36,926 nt of DNA from a virus. Numbering within the stretch: position 1 is the stretch's first letter; each line of letters begins with the position of its first letter. The stretch is from positions 1 through 36,926 of IMG/VR virus record IMGVR_UViG_3300037847_001424; one strand, written 5' to 3'. Shown one piece after another: positions 24,638-31,220 of the stretch. Made by a program: the position numbers and the translations under genes. The notes under the pieces are model-generated. The model ran no database searches, was not told the DNA's origin, and was given only the letters and a program-made list of their open reading frames with translations.

Positions 24638-27049
24638 TTAACTGAAGAAGTACAAGCTATCAAGTACATCTTCTATTTCTAAATCACCAAGTTTGAAGTC
24701 GCTTGGTAATTCATTTGAAAAGACTTTTAGTGACTCTTTAAAATCTGTCAAGAGGTTTCTTTGAAATATTTTTACAAAGACATATCGGAGGGTATCGGAT
24801 AACTGCTGACACTTGGTTGAGTGTGTTCCGTAGCTATCATGTACCATGCTCAGACTATCAAGTTTAAATCGTTTACATTCTATTGCAGTAAGGTGTACAG
24901 CAGCAGCATCAATAGCATGAACGAAGTTAGGACTGATGCCGTTTGTCTGTCTGTTCTTGTCAAGGTTGGGAGTGTCTTCTTTGTATGATATACCCACACT
25001 ACACTCAGTCAGTACAGTTCTAACCATGTGACTCTTGCCTCCTCTGTAGTGTTGCTTAACAGGTAAACCAGATGGACTCATCCACTCAGCGTGTTGGTTA
25101 ACTTCGTTTAGTTTCCTTACACATTTCTGTAGCCACTTCATTACCTGATCAGGTTTCTTGAGTATCTCATTCATGGATTCCCACACGATGTTACTCAGGT
25201 ATTGTGAAGCTAGGAATCTTTCTGTTGGAAATGGATCAGCTACATTCTCTTTGATTACCTTGTCATTGTACCATTCATCTATGTAAGCACGGCAACTGTA
25301 TCTTGTACCTCCATATGGTTTAACCATGACAGGTCGCTTGCAAGTCTTGCGATCAATGCCGAAGTCAAGCCAAGCTTTTGCAATGGGATCATTCTTTTGT
25401 TCTAACTTTTCTTTTACTCTGTTAGCTACATATCCATATAAATCTTCTGGTTTGTCAGTCGGTATTACGTTAGTAGCTTTTGCTCCTTCTTTATCTTTAG
25501 CTAGTAAACTTAATATCTGAATACCATTGTTTGATGCATCCATCTGGCAGGGTAGGTAGGTCTTGTATCCTCTTCCCCCTGCATCCATTAGTCCTCCCCA
25601 CTCAAAGCAGAAGGCAAGGAACTGCCAAGGATCATCCGCATCAGTCCACCAGACATTTGCATATGGGTCTTTGTAGACTTGGTATATCTCATTCTTGTTT
25701 TCGTTTACCCAATCTACTCTATGAGCCAGCGTTAGCTTATCCACTCCCCAGCAGTTTGCTCCATGTATTGCCAACCATTTTGCATCGTCAGCATTCCAGA
25801 TTGTTTCTGATTTAGAAAATAGAAGTAAGCTTTTACCCAAGTCTGTTCCTTGTGGAGTCAGGTAGTGTGGTATGGGATAGACTCTCCCTCTGAAATCTAA
25901 TTGTGATGGGAAGTATATACTAGGCTCATCCTTAAATTTCCTTGCAAGAGTAAGAGTCTTTACTACCTGCAATCGTTGACTCTGTAAGGATAGGTTCCTG
26001 TCATGTATCCTTGCTGCCTGTCTCTTCCAATCTTTCTTCTCTTCATCGTCACCATTCTCTGGATACTTCGGTATCGGGTAGTCCTCACGTTGAGGCATAT
26101 CACCTACCAGTATACTATCGTTCCAGAATGAATCCATCACATCAAGCACTCGTTTGTTTACCTTGAATGGAGTCTGCTGTATATGATTCAGACCTTCGAC
26201 CACATCCTTCATCTTCTCAAAGTCAAGTGATCTGAGGTAGTCCATGTCGTAGGTCTTCACGATGCTCTGAGGAGGTAGTCTCTGGTTTGTTCCTGTTGTA
26301 TATCCACCTCGCCACACTCCCTCCCAATCATTTGGTTTCTCCACCATCGGCATCCACATGGGAGTAAGGAGTTCTGAGCTTTCGTTGTAGTCGTTTATCC
26401 ACGTAAATAATTCCTCAGTAGGTTGTACGTAGTACTTGGTCTTACATCCTTCCGAAGCTCTTGCGAACTTGATCAAGTGGGTAGAGTTCCTAATCATTTC
26501 TAAGAACCAGCTTCCCATCAGAACCTTCGTCTTCCTACACCAGTTGGTCCATGCTTTGATGTTACCCTTCTCCACCTCACCATGCTCATGTCTAAGGTAG
26601 GTCTGCCAGTTCCTCTTGTACCCATGACCTGCTGACCTGTTACGTTTGACATCCCGATCAGCGTGTCTGAATACCTCTGGATAGTTGTCCTTCATCCATT
26701 GATACCGACACTCATCTTGGATCAGGTTGGAGATAGCAACAGCAGCTTTGAGCATGGTCTTCCTACTGCTGATAGAATCCAGAACAGACTTGAGTGCTAT
26801 GTAGGTTAACGTATCTATTGAATAGTCCCAGATGTTAGGCATCCAAGCAGGTACGGATTGACGATGCTTCTTATGGTAGTCAACACTACGTTTAACATCA
26901 TCGATCAACCTTGGTACAGTAGCTCTTAAAAGTCTTGCACCATAGGGAGCATCTGTTTCTTGTGACCTCTCTTTAGCTGACTGTACTTTACCTCGGTATC
27001 TAGCGATACCTCCCTCTACCATCTCACGATTCAGATCGTCTTGCCTCAT
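24638..27049 (-). CDS. Single-subunit phage RNA polymerase (T7 gp1-like)
   Basis: This encodes 803 residues (T7 has 883). The catalytic set is complete. CQMDASNNGI holds Asp504 (T7 Asp537); KRPVMVKPYGG holds Lys571 and Tyr579 (T7 Lys631, Tyr639); and MVHDSYG holds Asp738 (T7 Asp812). QLDFRGRVYPIP is the family motif near 383-394. The C-terminus ends in aromatic residues (FFS), comparable to the T7 FAFA foot. The N-terminal part is shorter than in T7. GAGGG lies about seven bases before the ATG. It drives middle and late transcription; no T7-consensus promoter was found, so its specificity is probably different. Confidence 0.97.
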   Translation of the reverse strand: MRQDDLNREMVEGGIARYRGKVQSAKERSQETDAPYGARLLRATVPRLIDDVKRSVDYHKKHRQSVPAWMPNIWDYSIDTLTYIALKSVLDSISSRKTMLKAAVAISNLIQDECRYQWMKDNYPEVFRHADRDVKRNRSAGHGYKRNWQTYLRHEHGEVEKGNIKAWTNWCRKTKVLMGSWFLEMIRNSTHLIKFARASEGCKTKYYVQPTEELFTWINDYNESSELLTPMWMPMVEKPNDWEGVWRGGYTTGTNQRLPPQSIVKTYDMDYLRSLDFEKMKDVVEGLNHIQQTPFKVNKRVLDVMDSFWNDSILVGDMPQREDYPIPKYPENGDDEEKKDWKRQAARIHDRNLSLQSQRLQVVKTLTLARKFKDEPSIYFPSQLDFRGRVYPIPHYLTPQGTDLGKSLLLFSKSETIWNADDAKWLAIHGANCWGVDKLTLAHRVDWVNENKNEIYQVYKDPYANVWWTDADDPWQFLAFCFEWGGLMDAGGRGYKTYLPCQMDASNNGIQILSLLAKDKEGAKATNVIPTDKPEDLYGYVANRVKEKLEQKNDPIAKAWLDFGIDRKTCKRPVMVKPYGGTRYSCRAYIDEWYNDKVIKENVADPFPTERFLASQYLSNIVWESMNEILKKPDQVMKWLQKCVRKLNEVNQHAEWMSPSGLPVKQHYRGGKSHMVRTVLTECSVGISYKEDTPNLDKNRQTNGISPNFVHAIDAAAVHLTAIECKRFKLDSLSMVHDSYGTHSTKCQQLSDTLRYVFVKIFQRNLLTDFKESLKVFSNELPSDFKLGDLEIEDVLDSLYFFS

Positions 27050-27191
27050 GTTGTTGTCCCTCTTGGATGTACTCTATGACTAGGTTCATGGTCAACAATA
27101 AAAATAATTTAACTTTTTTGGTTGACAGGGTTGAAGACCCTTTATAAAAGTCTTTTAAGAAGTTTGGTGATATATAATTATTATAATACAT
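27024..27191 (-). CDS. Possible 55-codon ORF in the nuclease-RNA polymerase gap
   Basis: The 159-base gap upstream of the RNA polymerase gene is open in one minus-strand frame from ATG 27191 to a stop 26 bases inside the RNA polymerase gene. The sequence is Asn/Tyr-rich at first, then Lys/Leu-rich, with a hydrophobic LFLLLTMNLVIEYI stretch. AAGGG lies only two bases before the ATG, which is too close for a good ribosome binding site. It may be a leader peptide or chance. The gap also has a 5-bp hairpin (27127-27141). Confidence 0.25.
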   Translation of the reverse strand: MYYNNYISPNFLKDFYKGSSTLSTKKVKLFLLLTMNLVIEYIQEGQQHEARRSES

Positions 27192-27196
27192 TACCC

Positions 27197-27212
27197 TTAA
27201 AAAGCTTTTTAA
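27197..27212. promoter_or_regulatory. 16-bp perfect palindrome at the end of the nuclease gene
   Basis: TTAAAAAGCTTTTTAA is its own reverse complement and covers the TAA stop of the PD-(D/E)XK gene. It is followed downstream on the minus strand by a very AT-rich stretch with a TATAAT sequence. It could be a protein-binding site or a weak bidirectional stem upstream of the RNA polymerase gene. In AT-rich DNA it could also be chance. Confidence 0.4.
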
Positions 27213-27604
27213 AAGAAGATGTCCCAGTTGTCCTTGTATCTTGTCCATTGGGAACGACTCCCCTCTTGAGGGTAGAAGGCAAAGGACTTTTGATTGCTGC
27301 ACTTTACCATAGGTAACAGATACCAACAGTCGATAGGCTGAAGATAAACTGCTAGGATATCAACGTCCTTCGCAGATAGTCTTTCCTTCTTCGGTCCAGT
27401 TCCAACAACAACCTTGAACCTATGTTCACCTCGTCGGACTGTTGTTGTTTTAACTTGGACTCTGAAGTGCTTACCTGCTGGATTCCCAATGAGAATATCC
27501 GTTGTACTGTAATCCCCGATAGGGGTGTAGACATCAAGACCCTTCTTCAATGCTTCAACAACAAAGCAATACTCACCTATCGTACCAGCTTTTTTGTTTA
27601 GCAT
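27209..27604 (-). CDS. PD-(D/E)XK superfamily nuclease-like protein
   Basis: This encodes 131 residues. Early KKAGTIGEYCFVVEALKKG gives Glu11. YSTTDILIG gives Asp36, and HFRVQVKTTT gives Gln50 and Lys52, fitting a core of the PD-(D/E)XK fold with Gln in the second acidic position. This arrangement resembles the small PDDEXK group found in intron endonucleases and mobile or phage proteins. It could degrade host DNA or process junctions; no substrate is visible. It overlaps the preceding small gene by seven bases and is separated from the RNA polymerase gene by an AT-rich gap. Confidence 0.75.
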   Translation of the reverse strand: MLNKKAGTIGEYCFVVEALKKGLDVYTPIGDYSTTDILIGNPAGKHFRVQVKTTTVRRGEHRFKVVVGTGPKKERLSAKDVDILAVYLQPIDCWYLLPMVKCSNQKSFAFYPQEGSRSQWTRYKDNWDIFF

Positions 27605-27804
27605 GACCCCAAAACGTGTGGATTGGCATACGATTTTTTCTTTCCAGCTCGCAACCTTTGTTTATATCTTTCTGGGTTTGTCTCTTTATGGTGCTTACCA
27701 GACCAGAAGTAGCTGTATCCTTCGTCAACATACTTCTTAGTTTCGATACACCATTTTAGTGAGTACCCTATGTCTTCACCTTGTTTTACTAAATCGTTTG
27801 GCAT
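27598..27804 (-). CDS. Small protein of unknown function
   Basis: This encodes 68 residues with a basic C-terminal half. The N-terminal region has SLKWCIETKKYVDEGYSYFW and then GKHHKETNPERYKQRLRAGK, so it could bind nucleic acid or zinc (Cys19, two His near 38, Cys68), but no family was recognised. It starts 29 bases inside a 42-codon ORF and ends in the nuclease gene start, in the typical overlapping style of the early operon. Confidence 0.6.
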   Translation of the reverse strand: MPNDLVKQGEDIGYSLKWCIETKKYVDEGYSYFWSGKHHKETNPERYKQRLRAGKKKSYANPHVLGSC

Positions 27805-27904
27805 TTTGTATAGCTCTCCTTAATTGTTTCTTTGCTTCTGGTGTTGGAATACTCTCAAGTTCCTTCTCCAGTTGCAGGATTAGTTGTTTTATTTCTTCTT
27901 TCAT
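27776..27904 (-). CDS. 42-residue helical, Lys-rich early protein
   Basis: The ORF runs from ATG 27904 and reads MKEEIKQLILQLEKELESIP, then a Lys/Arg-rich second helix. It is a strongly amphipathic helix. It begins by an ATGA overlap with the stop of the preceding 25-codon membrane peptide and ends 29 bases inside the next gene, so it closes an otherwise empty gap. The coupling and coding-like composition support it, although the ribosome binding site is weak. Confidence 0.5.
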   Translation of the reverse strand: MKEEIKQLILQLEKELESIPTPEAKKQLRRAIQNAKRFSKTR

Positions 27905-27978
27905 CTTGTTAAGTAGGCAACGGACATCAGCGTTAGGAAACTGATCATTGCCAATGCGTATATTGTTGTGATTTCCAT
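27901..27978 (-). CDS. 25-residue membrane micropeptide
   Basis: A short ORF starts MEITTIYALAMISFLTLMSV and ends with AYLTR, so nearly all of it is one hydrophobic segment with a basic end. It begins 13 bases after the stop of the zinc-ribbon gene and its TGA overlaps the ATG of the next small ORF (ATGA). It resembles in size and character two other micro-ORFs in this early region. The Shine-Dalgarno sequence is poor. Confidence 0.45.
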   Translation of the reverse strand: MEITTIYALAMISFLTLMSVAYLTR

Positions 27979-27991
27979 AGAACTTGGTACG

Positions 27992-28207
27992 TTAGAAAGC
28001 ATCATAGGTTTTGGTTTGTGGTTGGTAAACTTTAATAATCTTTTCAACAGTTATAAAACGACTGAAGCAGACAGGACACTTACGCATCCTGCCCACTTCA
28101 CCATCGTTTAGATCACGGACACAAGGATGACTCCGCTCAACGAACGAAGCATCCCTGCTATCCATAACCTTCGTCCTTGCGTTACACTTTGGACAATTCA
28201 CAACCAA
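27992..28207 (-). CDS. NrdR-type zinc-ribbon protein, stand-alone
   Basis: This encodes about 71 residues with two Cys pairs: CPKC, then TKVMDSRDAS, and CPVC followed by FSRFITVEKI. This pattern is very close to the N-terminal zinc ribbon of NrdR, the repressor of bacterial ribonucleotide reductase genes (CPFC, VIDSR, CxxC, RFTTYE). The ATP-cone domain of NrdR is missing. The frame begins at TTG; a GTG at 28201 gives MNCPKC and is equally possible. The gene follows the DUF932-like stop without a gap. A role in host transcription control is inferred. Confidence 0.75.
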   Translation of the reverse strand: MVVNCPKCNARTKVMDSRDASFVERSHPCVRDLNDGEVGRMRKCPVCFSRFITVEKIIKVYQPQTKTYDAF

Positions 28208-29071
28208 TTATGAATAAGATTCAATGATCTTGCTGAAGCTTACATCTTGTGGTTCAACTTCTGCATATCCCAAGTAAGAGGAGTAATTGTCCTCAATATG
28301 AGACTCAAAGGCGTTGTTAATATGCCTTGATCGGATTGCCTTTTGAGGATTTGAATCCGACTTGAGCAGTTCGGTGTAGGCATTATGTGCTGCCCATATA
28401 GTGTTGGCTGGGAACTCCTCATGTGGAGGCTCTTGGGTAAGCTTTACCAACTCCTCAAATTTATCTTTCGGAAGGACTGCCTCTTCGATTCTTGAGTTGA
28501 TATCGTACACCATAGAAGGTGCTTCATATCTTGTCACAGGTTGGCAAGCTTGTAGCATCTGGATAAACTTCTCAAGTTCAGCGAACTCCTCAAGGATATC
28601 TTGGAACTTCCAGAAGACAGATTTGTATAGGTCTTCCCCTATTTGCTTAGTGTGTTTTTTGGAAAACGGCTTAGTGTCTCCCTTGAATACCCCATTGGAG
28701 CAAACCATTAAGACAAGAGCAACGATGTACTGGAGGGAGAACCTCTGATCGTTGGAGTTGCGAATTCCAATCAAGCGTCGATGTCCTCCACTACCCTCAA
28801 GGGTTAGTTTCATGAGGCATTGGTCTACAACTTTCTTTCCACTCAAGCTATGCTGTACCCATATTTCCTCATTCGAGGTTTTTAAATTGTACATACCAAG
28901 CGTCCTTTGAATGACTTGGTATGCTTCGATATGAGGCAAACAATGATGCCGTGGTCCTTGCGGATCAGGCGTTACCATGTTAGCTAGTTGTTCGGTGTCC
29001 ACTTGTTGCCAAGGGACTCTGATCTTACGAGGTTTTGCGGTTGTTACTGATGTATGTGTTACTTCTGTCAT
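28208..29071 (-). CDS. DUF932-like protein
   Basis: This 287-residue protein resembles plasmid/phage DUF932 proteins, in particular the segment GIRNSNDQRFSLQYIVALVL followed by MVCSNGVFKGD, where family members have a 'SxDGS...CxN' pattern. The C-terminal half is helical. Family members are common on plasmids and phages but have no firmly known function. The ATG follows AAGAAAGAAAATACA, a leader almost identical to the one before Met53 of the primase-helicase. A 24-codon ORF lies immediately upstream. Confidence 0.65.
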   Translation of the reverse strand: MTEVTHTSVTTAKPRKIRVPWQQVDTEQLANMVTPDPQGPRHHCLPHIEAYQVIQRTLGMYNLKTSNEEIWVQHSLSGKKVVDQCLMKLTLEGSGGHRRLIGIRNSNDQRFSLQYIVALVLMVCSNGVFKGDTKPFSKKHTKQIGEDLYKSVFWKFQDILEEFAELEKFIQMLQACQPVTRYEAPSMVYDINSRIEEAVLPKDKFEELVKLTQEPPHEEFPANTIWAAHNAYTELLKSDSNPQKAIRSRHINNAFESHIEDNYSSYLGYAEVEPQDVSFSKIIESYS

Positions 29072-29084
29072 TGTATTTTCTTTC

Positions 29085-29159
29085 TTAGTTTTGGTTGTGT
29101 AGATAAAGAGAGATACCGATGGTAACTCCCCAGTAAAATATAATTCCTAGTTCTATCAT
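29085..29159 (-). CDS. 24-residue membrane micropeptide
   Basis: The ORF starts MIELGIIFYWGVTIGISLYL and ends HNQN. It has a strong Shine-Dalgarno sequence (AAGGAG seven bases before ATG) located in the last codons of the preceding gene, so translation is likely. Residues 4-20 are a membrane-span-length hydrophobic stretch. The WGVTIGISLYL segment resembles WGIVGITLTLL in the 20-residue ORF at 31076-31138. The role is unknown; small antiholin, membrane-disrupting or host-targeting peptides are possible. Confidence 0.6.
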   Translation of the reverse strand: MIELGIIFYWGVTIGISLYLHNQN

Positions 29160-29160
29160 T

Positions 29161-29781
29161 TTAATGCTCCTTGTATGTGACTGTTTCTCCCTTTGTCCAA
29201 CACTTTCTACAGTCTCCGCAACTGTTACCTTGATCAGGTGCTGGACAGTTGTATTCAGTTGTACTTACAGCACTCGTCTCAACCATTAACTTCTCTGCTA
29301 GGGAAGCTGGTCCATCGACGTTTACCTTATGTGCTGACAATCTTATTATTAAGTTATCGGGAATGATTCCCTTGTACTCTTGTACTGTTCTGTACTCTCT
29401 TGTTGGTAACCAAAATTTGATATGTGGTAGGTTACGTGCTATCTGGCATATCTTTTCTAAGTGTTCAACGTTCTGTAAGTCTCCGCTATCGTGCCATCTA
29501 AAGTATCCTGACTTCTCCTTTTTGTTTATGAGTTCTGTCATATCTTCTACCCAAGTTGGGCTATGCATAACAGCGTTGAATCTTTTCTCCATTGCTGCTT
29601 GCACATTCGGGAATACATATCTTCCCTTCAATGCATAGCAGTTAGAACATACAGTTCCTTTCCTCTTTGCTAGAATGCTACCTATCTTGCAATGAATAGC
29701 AGGTATCGAGTACCCATGACAAGGCATTTTTGAAGGATTGGAAAGAGTTCCTGTTCTCTCTTGTATTTGTTTTATTGTCAT
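29161..29781 (-). CDS. GP88-like Cys-rich protein
   Basis: This encodes 206 residues. The N-terminal SKMPCHGYSIPAIHC followed by GTVCSNCYALKGRY gives Cys21, Cys31, Cys45 and Cys48. Near the C-terminus another cluster, CPAPDQGNSCGDCRKCW, has a C-x8-C-x2-C-x2-C spacing suited to zinc or an iron-sulfur cluster. The middle has YFRWHDSGDLQNVEHLEKI. This arrangement resembles the 'gene product 88' family of mycobacteriophages and other phages, of unknown function. It begins by an ATGA overlap with the previous gene. Confidence 0.7.
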   Translation of the reverse strand: MTIKQIQERTGTLSNPSKMPCHGYSIPAIHCKIGSILAKRKGTVCSNCYALKGRYVFPNVQAAMEKRFNAVMHSPTWVEDMTELINKKEKSGYFRWHDSGDLQNVEHLEKICQIARNLPHIKFWLPTREYRTVQEYKGIIPDNLIIRLSAHKVNVDGPASLAEKLMVETSAVSTTEYNCPAPDQGNSCGDCRKCWTKGETVTYKEH

Positions 29782-30161
29782 AATCTTTTAGCTGAATTGT
29801 ACATTTCCATTGCTTGATCAATGCCAGATATATCATTGTACTTTACAATATATCCCATCTTTTTATTGGGGTTCCACTCCTTGGGTGAGGGCCAGATAAT
29901 AATGTGGCAAGGGACTGGTTCCGCAAGTTGAGGTAAGAGCATCTGCCCTATATATACACCAGTTCCACAAGGAGGATCATCTACCCATGTAGGGATATCA
30001 AACCCCATTAGTCTTTCAGCCTCTCCATGTACGTATAGTGTCACATCTGGATTATTGGGCCTAGGTTTCCCTAGTGATTTGTAGAATGGTCGATGGTTAG
30101 TTCCCTGACTGAGGATGTCCCCGTGATTTTGGTCTGAGAACCTGTATTTAGTTGGTTTCAT
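29778..30161 (-). CDS. Early protein of unknown function
   Basis: This encodes 127 residues, Pro-rich (KSLGKPRPNNPDVTLYVHG, PPCGTGVYIGQ, WPSPKEWNPNKK), with two Cys. No known domain is recognised. It is joined to the GP88-like gene by ATGA and starts 14 bases inside the preceding small gene, so the three form one coupled run. The constant pairing with a GP88-like gene could mean they work together; this is inference. Confidence 0.65.
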   Translation of the reverse strand: MKPTKYRFSDQNHGDILSQGTNHRPFYKSLGKPRPNNPDVTLYVHGEAERLMGFDIPTWVDDPPCGTGVYIGQMLLPQLAEPVPCHIIIWPSPKEWNPNKKMGYIVKYNDISGIDQAMEMYNSAKRL

Positions 30162-30321
30162 TTATCTTTTTCTCTTTCCTTTTTAGTATTATTTGTGCAT
30201 TAGTTATTCCTTTTTCTATACCGAAGGTATCGGTTAACCTCTTGAATGTACTCCAACTAATTGTGTTGGGCGGTATCTCTTCCTTCCATTGACGATATCT
30301 TTCTTTAGCTTTAGCGTCCAT
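30148..30321 (-). CDS. Small basic early protein of unknown function
   Basis: The start at ATG 30321 gives 57 residues beginning MDAKAKERYRQWKEEIPPNT and ending in a Lys-rich tail. It is favoured by GAAGGG about nine bases upstream and by an overlap of only 11 bases with the preceding gene. A longer frame from 30387 has no good ribosome binding site. The phrase SWSTFKRLTDTFGIEKGI suggests a helix-turn-helix-like region, but no family was recognised. Confidence 0.55.
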   Translation of the reverse strand: MDAKAKERYRQWKEEIPPNTISWSTFKRLTDTFGIEKGITNAQIILKRKEKKINETN

Positions 30322-30499
30322 ATAAACGATCCCTTCTTTTCCATGCTTTGTTTCCTCTACCTCTATACTCAGAAGTAAACTTGTCATTATAAATTGCAGA
30401 CTCTATGAGAGACGCAACTTCCATCTTCCCCTCTTTCCTATACCTGAGCATAAGATTGAGCCGCCAGAGGTAGTCATTGTATTCTATTTGTTTAGTCAT
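30311..30499 (-). CDS. Small early protein of unknown function
   Basis: This encodes 62 residues, highly charged (Arg/Lys/Glu/Tyr), beginning MTKQIEYNDYLWRLNLMLRY and ending NKAWKRRDRLYGR. It starts by an ATGA overlap with the previous gene and ends 11 bases inside the next. The frame is real by coupling; the function is unknown. A nucleic-acid- or host-protein-binding peptide is possible from the charge. Confidence 0.6.
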   Translation of the reverse strand: MTKQIEYNDYLWRLNLMLRYRKEGKMEVASLIESAIYNDKFTSEYRGRGNKAWKRRDRLYGR

Positions 30500-30837
30500 A
30501 TTTGGTTTCTCGCTTCCATTTTCTTCTTTACCAGTTTATCTTCCCATTCCTTTCCATACGCTTGGCAACGTATCATTACTGAAGATATTTCTCCTTTAGT
30601 TTGGAATGCTAGTACGTCATCGTATGCATTCAAAGGAACATAATCATTGTTGGGATTGAACAACGCACACTCAAACGTCTCTTTGAATGCTTCTCCGTAT
30701 GCCGTTCCTCTAGGATACTTTAAAGAGGTTACGACGGATATTTCATATCCATTTGCAAACTTTTGCCTAGCACTCAAGGTTTCCCCATCGTGTATGATCT
30801 TAAAGTTTAGATCGTTATAGTCGTATACCTTACTCAT
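30496..30837 (-). CDS. Early protein of unknown function
   Basis: The start at ATG 30837 (113 residues, MSKVYDYNDLNFKIIHDG) is preferred. GGAGG lies about nine bases upstream and the ATG overlaps the previous stop (ATGA). An upstream in-frame start at 30885 would add 16 Arg-rich residues within the preceding gene. The middle has RGTAYGEAFKETFECALFNP and DDVLAFQTKGEISSVM, so it is a mixed alpha/beta protein. No family was recognised. Confidence 0.65.
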   Translation of the reverse strand: MSKVYDYNDLNFKIIHDGETLSARQKFANGYEISVVTSLKYPRGTAYGEAFKETFECALFNPNNDYVPLNAYDDVLAFQTKGEISSVMIRCQAYGKEWEDKLVKKKMEARNQI

Positions 30838-31049
30838 CCTTTGAATCCTCCTTCTGCTTTGTAGTAAACGTCTTCGTCTGTCCAATCGTCCTTGTATATA
30901 GCTCCTATACTTTCAAGGTATTTTATTTCTGCTTTGTTATGATTAACAGTCCATGAATGTATCCACAAACCATGCTCTGAGTTGCGAATGGTATTTAGGA
31001 TGTCTTTTAGTAATGGGATGTGTTTTAGTAGTGTTTCGTCTTTTTCCAT
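30834..31049 (-). CDS. First gene of the main early operon, unknown function
   Basis: This encodes 71 residues, beginning MEKDETLLKHIPLLKDILNT and containing HGLWIHSWTVNHNKAEIKYL. It is acidic to neutral and probably helical, followed by a short beta part. AAAAGAAA precedes the ATG. It opens the run of coupled genes after the leader with the G-U-containing hairpin (31079-31116). No family was recognised. Confidence 0.6.
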   Translation of the reverse strand: MEKDETLLKHIPLLKDILNTIRNSEHGLWIHSWTVNHNKAEIKYLESIGAIYKDDWTDEDVYYKAEGGFKG

Positions 31050-31075
31050 TTTCTTTTATTAGTTAGGTGAAATTC

Positions 31076-31138
31076 TTAGGGACATAGCAGGGTCAATGTT
31101 ATTCCTACTATGCCCCAAGTTTGTATATCAACAGGCAT
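31076..31138 (-). CDS. Possible 20-residue membrane micropeptide
   Basis: The ORF MPVDIQTWGIVGITLTLLCP ends at TAA 27 bases before the next gene. The hydrophobic segment TWGIVGITLTLL resembles that of the 24-residue peptide at 29085-29159. AGG lies about ten bases upstream, so the ribosome binding site is modest. The same bases form the hairpin called at 31079-31116, so either the RNA structure or the peptide (or both) may be what is selected. Confidence 0.35.
   Translation of the reverse strand: MPVDIQTWGIVGITLTLLCP
31079..31116 (-). ncRNA. 13-bp hairpin in the early leader RNA
   Basis: In the minus-strand RNA, GGGGCAUAGUAGG (31116-31104) pairs at all 13 positions with CCUGCUAUGUCCC (31091-31079), with two G-U pairs and a 12-nt loop. 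In the plus-strand sense these two positions would be A-C mismatches, so the structure is only complete in the sense transcript. No U-tract follows. Possible roles are an RNase III processing site like those between T7 early genes, or protection of the 5' end of the early mRNA. Confidence 0.55.
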
Positions 31139-31220
31139 CTTATCACTACCTATTGATAGCGGTTGATCCGAACTAAAAAGAATCCTTTTCTATACGTGCT
31201 ATTGTATAGGGTAATATTAT

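Noticed and set aside
27122-27149. Plus-strand TTGACA and TATAAA boxes in the gap upstream of the RNA polymerase
   Set aside because: The spacer is only 15 bases and the promoter would fire opposite to every gene; a chance match in AT-rich DNA is more likely.
30838-30885. Upstream start adding an Arg-rich 16-residue extension to the 113-residue early protein
   Set aside because: It would overlap the preceding gene by about 50 bases and lacks the good GGAGG site that precedes ATG 30837.
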